64,000 bases of DNA from assembly GCF_001659605.2 (NCBI RefSeq), contig NC_035161.2, forward strand, positions 40,505,956 to 40,569,955. The letters run 5' to 3'. The position numbers were made by a program, and so were the translations under genes. The notes below the pieces were generated by a model. It saw only the letters and a list, made by a program, of their open reading frames with translations. It was not told the origin of the DNA and did not search any database. This DNA is from Manihot esculenta. Lineage: Eukaryota > Streptophyta > Magnoliopsida > Malpighiales > Euphorbiaceae. How positions within the stretch are numbered: the first letter of the stretch is position 1; every line of letters begins with the position of its first letter. Shown piece by piece: positions 14,091-26,400 of the stretch.

Positions 14091-15807
14091 TTGAGGGTAT
14101 CTTCTTTTAAGATTTTTTTTTTAATTTTAATTTTTCTGATCTGCTAGAAGCTTAGAACAGAAACGACCTCGTTTCATCCGGAAGAAATAGAAATTGCTTT
14201 CAAGAAATTCAATCGGATCTGTAAAATACAAAACAAATAACTAGTTGCCCATTTCTGTCCAATTTTGCACGGATTCAATCAATATCCTCTTTTTGGTTTG
14301 TACTCTCTCCTCCCTCTCTTTTCTTCATTTTTTCTGGTTCTTTTACTCATATAGAGATTGAATTCTGTTTTATTATCTATCTGCTTCTGCTTGATGGTCT
14401 CGTTTTGGCTTTTGATTGTTCCTTATTTATTATGCGGCCCCATGATTTTTTTTTCTCCTTTAGTTTGTTTCGCTTGCTTATCATGTTGATTATTGCAGAT
14501 TTTTCTCTACTTCCTCATCAATTTGGTATGCTTCATGCTCCATGTTAAGTGTCTTATCTTTCAAAAAATTGAAAATTTCTTCTTTGATTGCTATACAGAG
14601 GAGACACTGATATCCGGTTTAGTTATCATGTGTTTTGCTTGATCTGTATTCATGTTTTGATTATAATTGTTGAGGAACTTATATTCCTTTTTCTTTTTTA
14701 CATGATCCACTTATGTTGAACAATCATGTTTCAGTTCCCAGTCAACTTAAAGCCGGTTTGCTGGTAAAGGTTGTTTTTCAGGGAAGCTAGCTACTATTTT
14801 GTTTTCTTGTGCGTGTTAAGGGGGTGTATTCATGATAAATTTTAAGGGTCTCTGGCATTATTGTTGAAGCTGCATCTCGTTACGAACTCTCAATTTATCT
14901 GGTTCTTCATTGGTTAACTCATCGGTTAACGTTCTGGGAAAGTACCAGAGCTTCTAAAAGTAAATTAGATTTTGTCTTTTTAGAATGATGCACAAGAAGA
15001 ATATCAAACGCTAATAAAAATGTGCCTTTAGTTTTTAATCATTAGGCATTTGCTTATGGGTCCTTCACAGTAAGAGGATTTTGCGAAGTAAAATTCTATT
15101 TGTTTATTTTTGGATGTTGTTGGATTGATTGATCACATAAAAAGTTCTAGCAATCTTGATTTTGGTTTTCAAATTGATATCCATTACGTCTTGCTTATGG
15201 CTTTACATTGTAATGCTGTTGTGGATTTTTGAATCCTTTACCAGTTTGTCCCTACTTCATCCTCAGTGGATTCTTTGTGGAGCTTTGCAAGTTTCCCCGC
15301 TTATTAATTAAGTTTACCAAACTAATTTGAATTTTGATTTGTATGTACGCTTAATTAACAAGTTCTTCCCCAGTGCTTTATTTTTCTCCTTGAATGGTAT
15401 CTCTTTTCTATAAGTAGAACCAGATATCATATATTAGAACTTCAAAAATATACAAATTCTTTATGGTATAATCAGTTGTTTCACTTGTATGTATTTTTCC
15501 ATAGACCAAAAGTTCAAGCCTAACTTACAAATGTTGAAAGGATTTATTGACAAATTTCTCGTGATCAATTCTAGGAATACATATCCTGTATATCTCTGTG
15601 GAGCTTTAAGTGCTACATTCTTTCTTTGACTATTAGGGCATAAAATTTCCATCATTTACTCCTATTCATGTTATGTTGACAACGCAACCGAGATTTACTT
15701 TTATGCCGTTTTAGAATAAGCTTAACATTCTATCCTTGGATGTCAGTGTCTTTCAATGCTAACTGCTGCTTCTATGCACAGAAGATGTTTTAGAATAAAG
15801 AAGAGCG
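14091..15807 (+). other. Probable 5' UTR with a long leader intron
   Basis: About 1.7 kb separates the pyrimidine-rich leader (about 14080-14290) from the start codon at 15808. The stretch is T-rich and intron-like. A good acceptor, TATGCACAG, ends at 15781, 26 bases before the ATG, and plausible donors lie near 14300 (TTTTTGGTTTGTACTC). Long leader introns are common in plants and can raise expression. An RNA alignment would be needed to fix the donor. Confidence 0.45.
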
Positions 15808-17473
15808 ATGGCAGTAGCAGAAGCGAGGGCTGTTTGGCAAAGAACAGCTAACCGTTGTTTTGTCCAAGAAGATGCCAAAAGAGCTCCCAAGTTAGCTTGC
15901 TGCCAATCATCATCTTCATCATCAAAACAGGTTGATGGCGGACCAACAAATGCAGCAGACATGCCAGAAAATCCTGCTGTAAGTTTCATGCCTTTCCACA
16001 GGAGCTCCTCGTATTCCAACCTATCACCTGATACAAGATGGTGGCTTCAGCTGCAACCTAGCTATGGGTACCAAAAAGGTTTAACATATGAACAGTTAAA
16101 TGCCTTGAAGGCTGAGATGGAAAGCGTGAGAACTGATATTGTAAATACACCCTCAAAATTTGATGATGTTCCTCCACATGATGACAGACGTGGTGCCTGT
16201 TTAAATGGCAACATGAATAGTGAGTCCTCCTCTGATCCATATTGTAGGATCTCTACGAACAGAATCGTTAAAGATCCTGAAACGAAGAATCAAGAGGCAA
16301 ATACTCTATACAATATGAATGACCAAGAATTTATTGAATTTAAGGACACAAGAGAAAAATGGATGGATATAGATCCAATTGAATTTTTCCAACCCCAAAA
16401 GAGCAATGAGTATGGTTTTGATCCAGAATCACCTTGGCTTGGGGGTGAGAAGAATGTGCCATGGTGGCGTACAACAGATAAAGATGAATTGGCCTCTTTG
16501 GTTGCACAGAAGTCTCTTGACTATATCGAGAATTGTGACCTTCCCCCACCGCAAAAGCTGAATGTTAGGAGATACCCATGTGGCCGTCCTGTATCTTCTG
16601 ATCAGGTGCATGACCGTCCCAATTATGAAACTATGCACGGAAGACAGAGGACTGCAATTAAAGGGCAGTTACAAAGCAGTTCTGAGAAGCCATTCAGGTA
16701 CTTCTTTAGATTATATATTCTGGTGGTCTGTGTTTGAATAGTTACTCCTGATTTCTCACAGATGCATGAATCTGTCAGGCCAAATACACTCAATACTATA
16801 ATTCTTCATTAGATGATCCATTTCCCGCTAGGCTTTTGTATGGTCACTAAAATTGCAGAATTCAATCTAATGTGAAGTCAATGAAATAATTTTATTCATG
16901 CTCATATACCTGATTATGGATCTGTATCTGTTCAGACATGTATGACGGATCCCTAACCTTACTTTCTGTGTGACATGCCACCTTAACTGTAGCTATATTG
17001 CGTCCCATAAAGATACAAGAGAAAGTGGACAACTTCATGAGGGTGATCCGTCAAAGGCTCAGCTCATGGAAGCACTTCGTCATTCTCAAACACGAGCCAG
17101 GGAAGCTGAGAAGGTGGCAAGGCAGGCCTGTGCCGAAAAGGAACACATAATTAAGCTGTTCTTTAGACAAGCCTCGCAGCTTTTTGCCTATAAGCAGTGG
17201 TTCCAAATGCTGCAGCTTGAAACCCTTTATTACCAGGTGAAGAATGGTGACCAGCCGATGTCCACTCTGTTCCCAGTAGTTCTTCCATGGATGCCTCTCA
17301 AGGGCAGGAAACATCGAAAGAGCTGGCAGAAGTCCCCAAGGAGCAAAAGAGGCAAGCATTGCCGACCAAGTCATGACATTAGCAAGTATGCTGTTGCATT
17401 TGCGCTGGGATTGAGTCTTGTTGGTGCTGGCTTGCTGCTGGGATGGACAGTAGGGTGGATGTTGCCTTTATGA
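15808..17473 (+). CDS. Plant protein of unknown function, coiled coil plus C-terminal membrane anchor
   Basis: Two coding exons, 15808-16697 and 16993-17473, joined in phase 2 (AG|C gives Ser), encode 456 residues. The ATG (MAVAEARAVWQ) is the first in frame after a likely leader-intron acceptor at 15781. Visible features: a Ser-rich stretch near residues 30-36; a conserved-looking DTRWWLQLQPSYGYQKG segment near 75-92; an acidic, Trp-rich middle (DPESPWLGG, VPWWRTTDKDELASLVA); a helical, probably coiled-coil stretch at about 317-370 (AQLMEALRHSQTRAREAEK); a basic Lys/Arg cluster; and a hydrophobic segment at about 429-453 (YAVAFALGLSLVGAGLLLG) five or so residues from the end. This layout suggests a tail-anchored membrane protein facing the cytosol. 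I recall similar uncharacterised plant proteins near At2g46550, with no assigned function. Confidence 0.85.
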
Positions 17474-18330
17474 TTTTCAGCGAAATTTCCTTGCAATTTA
17501 TTTGAGGGAAAATGGTTGGTACATTTATTTCCTTTTGTACTTTTTTAAATGTGAGTTTTTTGTGTATATTCTGCTTTGTTTGTGTAGCTTGTGTACAAAT
17601 GAGGGGGGGGGGGGGGGGGGGGGGGAGGATCATGTAAATACTAAATATGGTGGGGTAGATGTTCTACCACTGGAAAATCTCTTCAAATGTTCCTTTCCAT
17701 GATCTGTATATTTGATTTAATCTTAGTTTCAGTATCTATGGTGGAAATCCTTCAGTTGTTGTAGCTTTGGAAAATTGACCCACACTTCAGGCATTAAGCC
17801 TTTTTACTGAAGTTTTGTCATATCCCTGTTCTTAATTAGATCCGATCACGTTGTATTGAGTTTGAATAGGAATTTAACTGTTCTCAAAACAGGGTTGATT
17901 AAAATTGGTCTCGAATTGGGATCTGAACTGGTGGATTTGGTGTTTTTTTTTTTTTTTCTCTTTTTAATAACTCAAATTTAATAAAACAGCACATACTTCT
18001 ATAAATAAATAAAAAAAAATTGTACTCAATTCGGTTGTAAGTTTAGTTCGATTATAATGATGATTTCAGGTTAACCAAATGATGTAGAGATTTTCTTTTT
18101 TCTTTTTTTAGCTGATATTTAGGGGCCGAATGATGGATTATGAAAATTATGTCTCGTAAATTTTGGCTAATTACTGTCCTACCAGCTATTAAGATAGGTA
18201 TAATTGCCGAACGGGCCTTATATCTGGCATTGGTCACGTGAGTCGCGTGTTTTTTATTATTTTTAAAAAATATTAAAATTTTGCAATAATAATAGTTTAT
18301 TGTTTTTGTATGTTTATTGTTTAATTAACG
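17474..18330. other. 3' flank of the tail-anchored protein gene and spacer
   Basis: Holds the 3' UTR after the TGA at 17471-17473, a G homopolymer run of about 22 bases (17603-17625) followed by GGAGG, and AT-rich spacer. A G-box CACGTG at 18235-18240 could belong to the next gene's promoter. No coding potential was seen. Confidence 0.5.
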
Positions 18331-18533
18331 AACTGGACTGGGCTGCATAAGGCATAAGCCATCTAAAAAATCCAAATCCAACCGTGCCTCCTGTAGTAGT
18401 TTGGGCCAGATCGGGCCCAACTTCTTTAGAGAGGCGGTGCTGAAGGAGGAGCACTCGGTCGTCGGATCCTCTAAAGATCCATCCGAAGACCTTCACCAGA
18501 AATTTGGAGAAGAAAAAGACTGCAGAAAAAACG
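18331..18533 (+). promoter_or_regulatory. Promoter of the NDUFA3-like gene with site II (TGGGCY) elements
   Basis: Three TGGGCC/T motifs lie 115-195 bases upstream of the ATG at 18534: TGGGCT at 18339-18344 and TGGGCC at 18402-18407 on the + strand, and TGGGCC on the - strand at 18414-18419. Clustered site II elements are a known mark of promoters for plant mitochondrial respiratory-chain and ribosomal genes, bound by TCP-type factors. Their presence supports the respiratory assignment of the downstream gene. Confidence 0.55.
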
Positions 18534-20355
18534 ATGGCGGTGATGGAAAAGCTGAAGATTTTCGTAGTGCAAGAGCCTGTGGTTGCAGCTTCTTGCCTTA
18601 TCGCTGGTGTTGGTGCGTCTCTTTCACCTCGTTTCTACCTCCTTTCTTAATCTTTCTTTCGCTTAGTGCTGTTATTGTTTAGTTTGATATGATCAGGTAG
18701 TAGCTGATGGATCATTTTGTTTCAATTTTTTTATTTGAAGACACGTTGAGGCTGATGCAATCTCGATGGATTTGATTTTGGTTTTTTTTTCCTTTTCTTT
18801 CCCCATTATCTTGGAAAATATCATACTGGTCTTCTGATTTCATACTGCAATTAATCGTTGATTTCTGGTTATGTTTCGATACGTAACAGTAGCAGAGGGA
18901 CATTTAGGTTTTTCTCCACGGGTTTTTCCATTTGAACTTATGCAACTGAATTTTAGCAGTTCTAGGGATTCAAATTCAAGTTAATTTAGCAACATTGTAT
19001 AATTCTATGGACTTGGTTTGTATTACCTGAATTTTCTCGGTATATATTCAGATTTGATTATTAGTAATAATCGTAACATCATAAACCCTGATCAATTCAG
19101 CTTTTGTTGTCTGTTTTCTCTTTTTTTTTTTTTTTTTTCTGATCATTTTCCCGAAAGCTACTGGATGGATAGAGTCACTTTTACTATAAAAGTAAATGCA
19201 ATTTCTTCAACGGGTCTGGCATTGTAAATTTGTACCCAGCGATAGAAACTGCTTTCTAGTGTGGCCTTTATGTTTACATCTTTGATATACTTCATGCAAT
19301 GGCAAGATTCTGCCACAGTTTTAGATTATTCATAGAGAAACGGGTATTAAATCTTACATTCAAAATTTTCAGGTCTTTTCCTTCCAGCTGTTGTAAGGCC
19401 TATTCTGGATTCCTTTGAAACAAGCAAGCAAGTGCATCAGCCTACTATAACTGATGTTAGTATTACTCCATTCCTTCAGCCTGTTCTTGGCAATCATAAT
19501 ATTTGAGCTTGAGTTATGAGAGTTCAAAGTTTAGTATGTGTGAAGCCTCCCAATCATAATAGCATTTAGCATAACGATTTTTTGTCTCCTCCTTTTGGAA
19601 TATGGTGTATTATGCATTCTGTAATAATCCTTCTTTTGAACAGATAAACGTTGAGATTATCTATGATTGTTTGATGGAAAACCTGCAAAGAAGACTGGAA
19701 GTTCTTTTCCATCTCAGTTTTGGGTCCTCCCGTTAAAATAGACTTATTTTATCAAGTTATTAAAATTTCTTTTTTTCTTTTATTGATACATCATAGATTT
19801 CGTAAAGCGAAGAGGCTGCAGTGCCGCAGTGGGAGGGGGTTGTTAGGTTTGAATCATTGACCTCGTCTACTGCAAAGTAGGCACTCGATCTGCAGGCTAG
19901 TAACCCAATAAATAAGTAAATTAAAAAGAAATGAAAGGATAGAAGGAAAAACAGAATCAATAGGATTAGTATTCATGGGTTAGTCAATAGATCATTTGCA
20001 TAATAGAACCAAATGGAAAAAAATTTATTTAAAGAAAAATATTGAAGGAAGCTCCTTGGTTAATTTGGAAGTCAAACTAAACCAAATCAAGCTGATTCTT
20101 TTGAGATGTTTTCTTAAAGAACTTTGACTAATTTGGTATTCAAACTAAAATTATTGCAACTACTGACCCTTTGATGTTAGAGATTGGCTGTGCCAAGTCT
20201 GATACTGCAAGTGCATTTATTTGATGCCAAGAAATGTTAAGTTTTCACTAGAATTACTGATATTTATTTTTTGATTTATTTTATATATTCTTCCGATATT
20301 TTGATATCTTGTATTTTTGCAGGTGGTTGCAGGAGTCCGTAAAAAGCAGGCATAA
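18534..20355 (+). CDS. Small single-pass protein, probable complex I B9/NDUFA3-like subunit
   Basis: Three exons, 18534-18612, 19373-19455 and 20323-20355, splice in phase to a 64-residue protein. It begins MAVMEKLKIFVVQEPVVAAS, has a hydrophobic segment CLIAGVGLFLPAVVRP (about residues 21-36) and ends in a charged tail DVVAGVRKKQA. Size, single membrane span near the N-terminus and the LPAVVRPILDS motif match the plant protein I recall as the NDUFA3/B9 membrane-arm accessory subunit of mitochondrial NADH dehydrogenase (At2g46540-like). Because exons are 79, 83 and 33 bases, no single ORF covers it. The gene model is strong from splice sites and phase; the complex I role rests on family memory plus site II promoter elements. 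Confidence 0.75.
19780..19930 (-). mobile_element. Possible tRNA-derived SINE in an intron of the NDUFA3-like gene
   Basis: Read on the - strand, GAGTGCCTACTTTGCAGTAG is followed by a box-B-like ATTCAAACC, a C-rich stretch, GCAGCCTCTTCGC, and a tail ending ATCAATAAAAG plus A-rich sequence. That order fits a Pol III-transcribed SINE inserted in the intron 19456-20322. Box A is weak and I found no clear target-site duplication, so this is tentative. The family differs from the SINE pair at 32761 and 61201. Confidence 0.35.
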
Positions 20356-21363
20356 ATTGACTCATTGAAGCAAGTAGCGGAATCTCCCAACTCATCAGTT
20401 TTATTCGTTTTCTTTTCCTCTATCATGAGCAGCATAAAATAAGATTATCCTTAATTGATGAACACCGAGACTGAGAAGTATTGCGCATTGAACATCATCC
20501 AAGTGTATGCATATTTTCTTGTACTGCTTGATTAAACACTTTTAGATAATTGACGCTTTTACTTCCTTTCCTTTGCTCAAAATTTCATTTATAATTAGTA
20601 GCTGTTTTCATCTGTTGCATTATAGGAAAGAATTTATGGAAAGTATAAGGAGGTTGTGTTATTGATGTTCTGAGAGCTGTCTGATAACCCTTTTACCTGA
20701 AATATATTTGATATAATGGCGAATCAATATATTAATTGTGTGGGATTCTCAAACTGGTAAAACCTTACATATTAATACACTATGGAACGCAAATTGGAAA
20801 TATTACGGCATGAACTCAAGCTGGTTGTTTGATGGGTAAGCTCAGTATTCTGTTTTGCAACTGTGTTAAAATTCCGTGTTTGCCAGGTAATGCTCTTAAA
20901 TCAACTGTTGGCTGTTCTCAATCAATCAGCTTTTCAGCTTAGTTTTCAATTGCGCCTACGTTACTGCTCAAGAAACCTCTAACTTGTTGCTTAAAGCCAT
21001 TCCTGGAGTTTCTGCAACAGCACAGAATTGGAAATTTCTCAATTATGGCACTTTTACCGACGGTTTCAATTTCAACAAAGCGTTTTCATCATATATGGAC
21101 AAATGTGAGGAATTGATGCAATGAACCATCATATTAGTCCTTACAAAACGCTTTTTACTGCTCATGACTTGAATAACACCTTATTGCAGCACCCACCTTA
21201 GCCACATGGCTACAAAGGCTTGATAGTTCTCCCCATAAATCTGTTGAGAAGTGTGCCAACTAAACGCCACCGTCGTTTGAAGATATATAAATCAGACAGG
21301 AACGGGCCATAGCAGTTTTCAGGTAATTTAATGAGACGTGTCGTCTTGTGCCTCAAGGAAAAA
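20356..21363. other. Spacer between convergent genes, with one unexplained open frame
   Basis: Holds the 3' UTR of the NDUFA3-like gene (+) and the 3' side of the DUF688 gene (-). It also contains a 74-codon stop-free stretch, 20900-21124 on the + strand, with protein-like composition but no early ATG (see findings). No other gene was seen. Confidence 0.4.
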
Positions 21364-23458
21364 TCAAAGAACAAACCTATCTTTCTTTAGTTTTCTGTTC
21401 CTCCAGGGAACTACCTGCTTCAATCCTTCATAAATTGTCGCCTGCAAAATGTGTTATACAAATGTTTTCTTCAGTGGTGATTATCAAATGGGTAGAAAAT
21501 GAATTTGTTTCTCAACAATACTTTGTTTAACAGCTTAATCCTTGAACATTGCCTATTTTTATTTTCAAATTCTGATTGCATATGCTACATGGTAATTTCT
21601 CGGTCGTTCAATTGATCGCTCGTAAAGATGGAAAAAAAATAAAAAAAGAAATACTCTTTTTATTTTATAATTTTTATCAATTTTATTTATATATATATAT
21701 ATATTAATAAATATAATTTTTTATTAATTTTTAATTATACATATTTTAAATATATTATATTTTATTAAATATTAAAAAATATTTTGAGGAGTTTCTAAAA
21801 ATAAAATAAAAGTATAATAGCTAATCTATATGTTGTAGTAATTTAAAAAAAGAAATTAAATAATAATTTTAAAATAATTAAAAAATAAATAAAGAATATG
21901 GAATGAAGAGTATAAATTCACTCATAAAATTAACGCTTTTTAAATTTGAAAGGTCCGTAAATGATCTCATATTCTAAATAAAAAAAAAAATCAGTGCTGG
22001 GTTTTTTTCTTTTAACTTTCTCCGCATTATAATAATATTAATTAATTGTGTAAATGGGAGAAAATTCTTATGTGAATCCGTTTCCATGAATCTAATAAAT
22101 ATTAAAATGAATTCTATTTGTTTTTTTCATAGAAAGATCCACTTATATTCATAGTGAAGCCGAATCCTTGCAAGTATTTTTCGGTGAGTTAATATTTGCT
22201 TTTACACCTAAAAATATATGTATTCTGTTAAAATTTAGGGTAATTTATAGTGATTTAGTGAAATTCATAATTTAATTTTTATTTATTTAATGGTAATTTA
22301 GTTTTTGAATTTTTACTTATTAATGAAAAGAGTTGTTTGTTAATTTTTAATCAAAGAAATTAATTTAAATTAAAGGAATTAAATTATTATAAATATTTAA
22401 AAATTATAATAATTAAATTATTAAAATTAAAAGAATTAAATTGTTATAAAAAAAGTAAAAATCTGAATGATAAATTGTTATATCTTAACAATTAATTAAA
22501 AAATATTTTAATAATATAATAAAATTTTAAAAATTAAATTATTTATTATTAAAATTATAAAAATTAAATAGTCGATTGTATTAAATTTCAATAACTCTTA
22601 TAAATTATCCTCAAATTTACTATTAGAATTTAGCCATTTAAATTTTATTTTAATAATAATTTAATTTTTTAATTCTAATATTTACAACATTTTCTCCTCA
22701 TTTTGATGAATAATTACTAGGAAAATTGCAGGTTATTAGCTTAAAAATGTCGACTCAAGAAAACTTACCTAGCGTCCTTCGAGATTCAAGAACAAGAAAA
22801 GAGAACTAACCCAGAAATGAGACCTGGTATGCGTAGAAAATCTGCCTGATCTTCTGATCCTCGTGATCTTCACATTCTTGCTACTTATCTCTTCCTCTTC
22901 GTTGCCGCCTTCAACCTCTCTATCCATTGATGAAGGAAAAACATAGCTCGCCCCAGCAACCTCTCTTTTACCCGTGAAAGCCCTCCTTCCCCAACGCCAG
23001 GAACCCAGAAGTCCTTTCTCTTTCAGCCCTCTCTTGCTCAGGACCATGGTACTAAGCTGACCTCTCTCAGGACTACAACTCATGTGGAAGGACCCATAAC
23101 ACTCCCTTCTGATTATTCTAAACGAAGAAGACTGAAATCTTTGCTTGCCCATATAAGGTCCTTCCAAGACTTTAGTCGGCGAGGACAGCTTACAAACATT
23201 GGCATCCAAGAGCAACCTTGGAGGTAGCTCCAGGCACTTGGGTCTAAAGTCGATGGGGTTCGAGAGAGAAGTACAGCTTCTGGGTTTGCCAGGCTCTTCC
23301 TCCCAGCGGAATGGGACAGAGGCTGAGGCGGCGTAGAGTGGCGGGGTTAGCGTCCCTGACCTCTGTGGTGACTGCATACATGCATGTACATGTGGGTTGA
23401 AGAGTAATGGTAATCTTGGTGTGGAGCTGAGCTCTGATTCTGTCTCAGATCCCATCAC
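21364..23458 (-). CDS. DUF688-type plant protein, two exons
   Basis: Exon 1 (22811-23458) encodes 216 residues with the DUF688 signature SVPFRWEEEPGKPR near residue 48, then LELPPRLLLDA, FQSSSFRI, LSKRGLKEKG and ITRIRRSGRFS, and ends ...TRSHFW at a TGG|GTTAGT donor. Exon 2 (21364-21441), after a TTTTGCAG acceptor, encodes ATIYEGLKQVVPW plus a basic tail and TGA, which is the C-terminal block expected in this family. Total 241 residues. Two Met codons start the frame (23458, 23455); the second gives the usual MGSETES start. The 1369-bp intron (21442-22810) is very AT-rich. A TATAAAG on the - strand lies near 23533-23539, about 75 bases upstream. The function of the family is unknown; I infer no enzyme activity from the low-complexity, basic sequence. 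Confidence 0.85.
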
Positions 23459-26400
23459 TCTTATCCACTCTTCCTTCTCTCAATGCTCAATATCTAGTGG
23501 ATTTGTACTATATTGTATTATTGTCTGGTGCTTTATAAAGCGTGACATTTTTCCCCGGGAGACAAAGGTGAAAGGTGAGAGGAAATTTTCATTTTTACTT
23601 TAGAAGCAACCTATTATAAGAGCACTGAATTTGCACAATGAGCACTTCCCCCAACTTAATCATTAGGTTCAGTGATAATTAGAGTTGGATTAATCAAGTG
23701 ATTATGACCCTTCTAATCATAATCTGTTGACAGCTAATAGAAACGTCAACTCAATACTAAAATTTTATTTGTTGGCCCATCGTAGGGCAAAAGCACTAAG
23801 TGAAAGGACACCTTGGTCGCATTTTCATTGTCTAACTGTGATTTTCAAACCTACTCTCTCAATTTACAATAAACGAAAAAAGGAACAGCTTAAGCAAGCC
23901 TTCTCTTTTTTTCTTCCAAGCTTTCGCCTGGTACATGGTTAAGTGAGAAATGTCTGTGTTTGAAAGTGACTTCAGCTTTACTGAAGTGTGTCGTAGTTAC
24001 ATTACAACCTTTTAAAACAGAGGAAGATCTCTGAAAGGAGGCATTTTTGGGAGCCACATTTACAGTTTCAGTGGTAACAGCCACACCTGATTTTCACCTT
24101 GATGAAGCTCAGCATTGGATGCCAACATTTTTGATGGTGATTGGTGAATCTATCCTTTGCCAGGCCCTGGATTAGTTGGATTTCACTTGTTCCCTGAAAT
24201 GCCTTTCCAGACAAGTGCCTCACTCACATCCACCAAAATTTACATCATAAAATTACCCATTAATTAAACAATAATTATCTAAACATATGTTTTGTTATTT
24301 CCACACCTTAATAAACAATGATTGACTAATGCCTATCAAGCAAAGGCAGGCTAGACTTGATTGTAGTACTGTGCAGGAGTAATTACCCAGTAATCTAGTA
24401 GGCAGTAACAGCAAACCAAAAGGTCAAGAGCCAAACAGAGAGAGGATTAAAACTTGATCAAGTTCTCAGAACAGAAATTCGCGTTTAAACTATCTAATTT
24501 AATTGGTCAGAGATTAATTCCCAGTTTTTTAACTAGACCGTGGAAAAATGGAGATACATTTATAAATTTTCTTGGGGTCCGGGGCCAGTAGAGGAGGTAG
24601 TCCTACCTCGTCATTATTAGAGTTAAAAGAAAAAAAAAAAAAATTTATTGGATTTGTGGAGAACAATATGATGAGAGCATTGAAATTAATAGCCAAAAGC
24701 CTATAATTAGATCCCAAGCTCTCAATTCTCATCTACCCTAAACAGGGATGATGAAGTTTTGGGCTTTCAGGGCCCACTAACATTTGGACCCATAACATGA
24801 AAAGAGTTTAGGCTTCTTATTACTTTGGGCCTCGTTTCCCTTGTCTTCTGGACCCATTATAATTATTTCCATTGCATTCTTCTAGGCTGACCCAAAATCA
24901 AAAATTTTATTTTTTTTTTGGAATCTAAACAATACCAGATAATTTATTTAAAAATTCAATTCCTTCATCAAGAAATTAATAAGTTTAGCATAGAAAAGGT
25001 AATAGAGATTCTACATTACCGTTAACTATGCAGTTAGAATAGTGAGTCAAAATGGGTTGTCTGGCCTGACTCAATTCGGTCTGATCCGCCCAGGCTTGAT
25101 TTTAAAATAGATTGAATTAAAATATGAGCTTTTAATATTTAGACTTGACTTATAGCAAGTACTCATATGAGTCTTTTTTTTAATTAAATTAAAATTAAAA
25201 AATAATTAAATTTACATTATCAATTAAAATTATATATTATACTAACCAATAAATAAGTTAAATAAAAAAATTATAATTAATAAATAAATTTCAACTCTAT
25301 TTTTTTAAAAATTTAAATAGAACCTATCAAAATTATTTAAATAACAAAATCAACTTATTAAAAACTATATAAAATAAAAAATTATCAATCAATATCATTT
25401 TCTTCTAAATTTTGTTCAAAAATTAATACATTTTTTTAATTTTTTTTATCATTTTCATTTTGATTTTTACCTATAAAAAATTAAAGTTGATAAATGAAAC
25501 CATATTGTTTTAGTATTTTTTAAAACAGATAGTTAACGGATTTGTCTGATCCAATTTCCACATACTCCATCTCAAAACAAACCGAATAAAATATTTATTT
25601 TAAAAATAAATCTCAAATTTATTATTTAAATTCAAAAAATAAAATACTAATAATTGGACGGTAATAAATTAAAATATAATTCGATTACTAAAATTGTAGT
25701 TATGTAGTTGATATTTAAAAAAAAAAAAGCTTTTAACTTTTTATGGTAAGAAAAAAAAGTAAATTAATATCTTTAATTCAATTAAATAATTTTGTATAGG
25801 GTTAATTTTATCTTTAATTCAATTAAATAATTTTGTATAGGGTTAATTTTATCTTTAATTCAATTAAATAATTTTGTATAGGGTTAATTTTAGCTGTAGG
25901 TTATATCACATGCAATGCAAACTGCACCACATAAATTTTCCGACATTAATGAGGGCTTTGACTGAGCAGTGGGCATAAACAACTAACAAGACGAAACATG
26001 GGCAATGTCATTCAATCATCATATCTCGACATTCGAGTCACATAATTTGGTACAACCAGCAATGGTGAAAAAAGCTTTGTGATCCATCGCTTTCTCTTTC
26101 TTTGTTTTTAATTTTTATTTTTTAAAATGGGCTACCAAATTGCAATTCTAGAGCATGTTTTGCTGTTTTTAGCATTGATTCTGATACATGTTAAATAGGA
26201 TAGAATGGAGCATCGTTTGATATTTTCAAGGTTGCTGTGAGCCCCAACTGCAAAAGTTGTCGTGGCGTTGAGCCCCATCTGTCTGTTCTTCTATATTTAG
26301 TTGTCACAAATTATGGGTACGAAATGATTATGCAGTTGATAAAGATGGATGAAGGCCCACTCTATTATTAGGAGACTTGGCCTCCGACCACTCAGTCGTA

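Noticed and set aside
17603..17625. G homopolymer as a structured regulatory element
   Set aside because: A simple homopolymer run in a 3' UTR; its length may even be a sequencing artefact.
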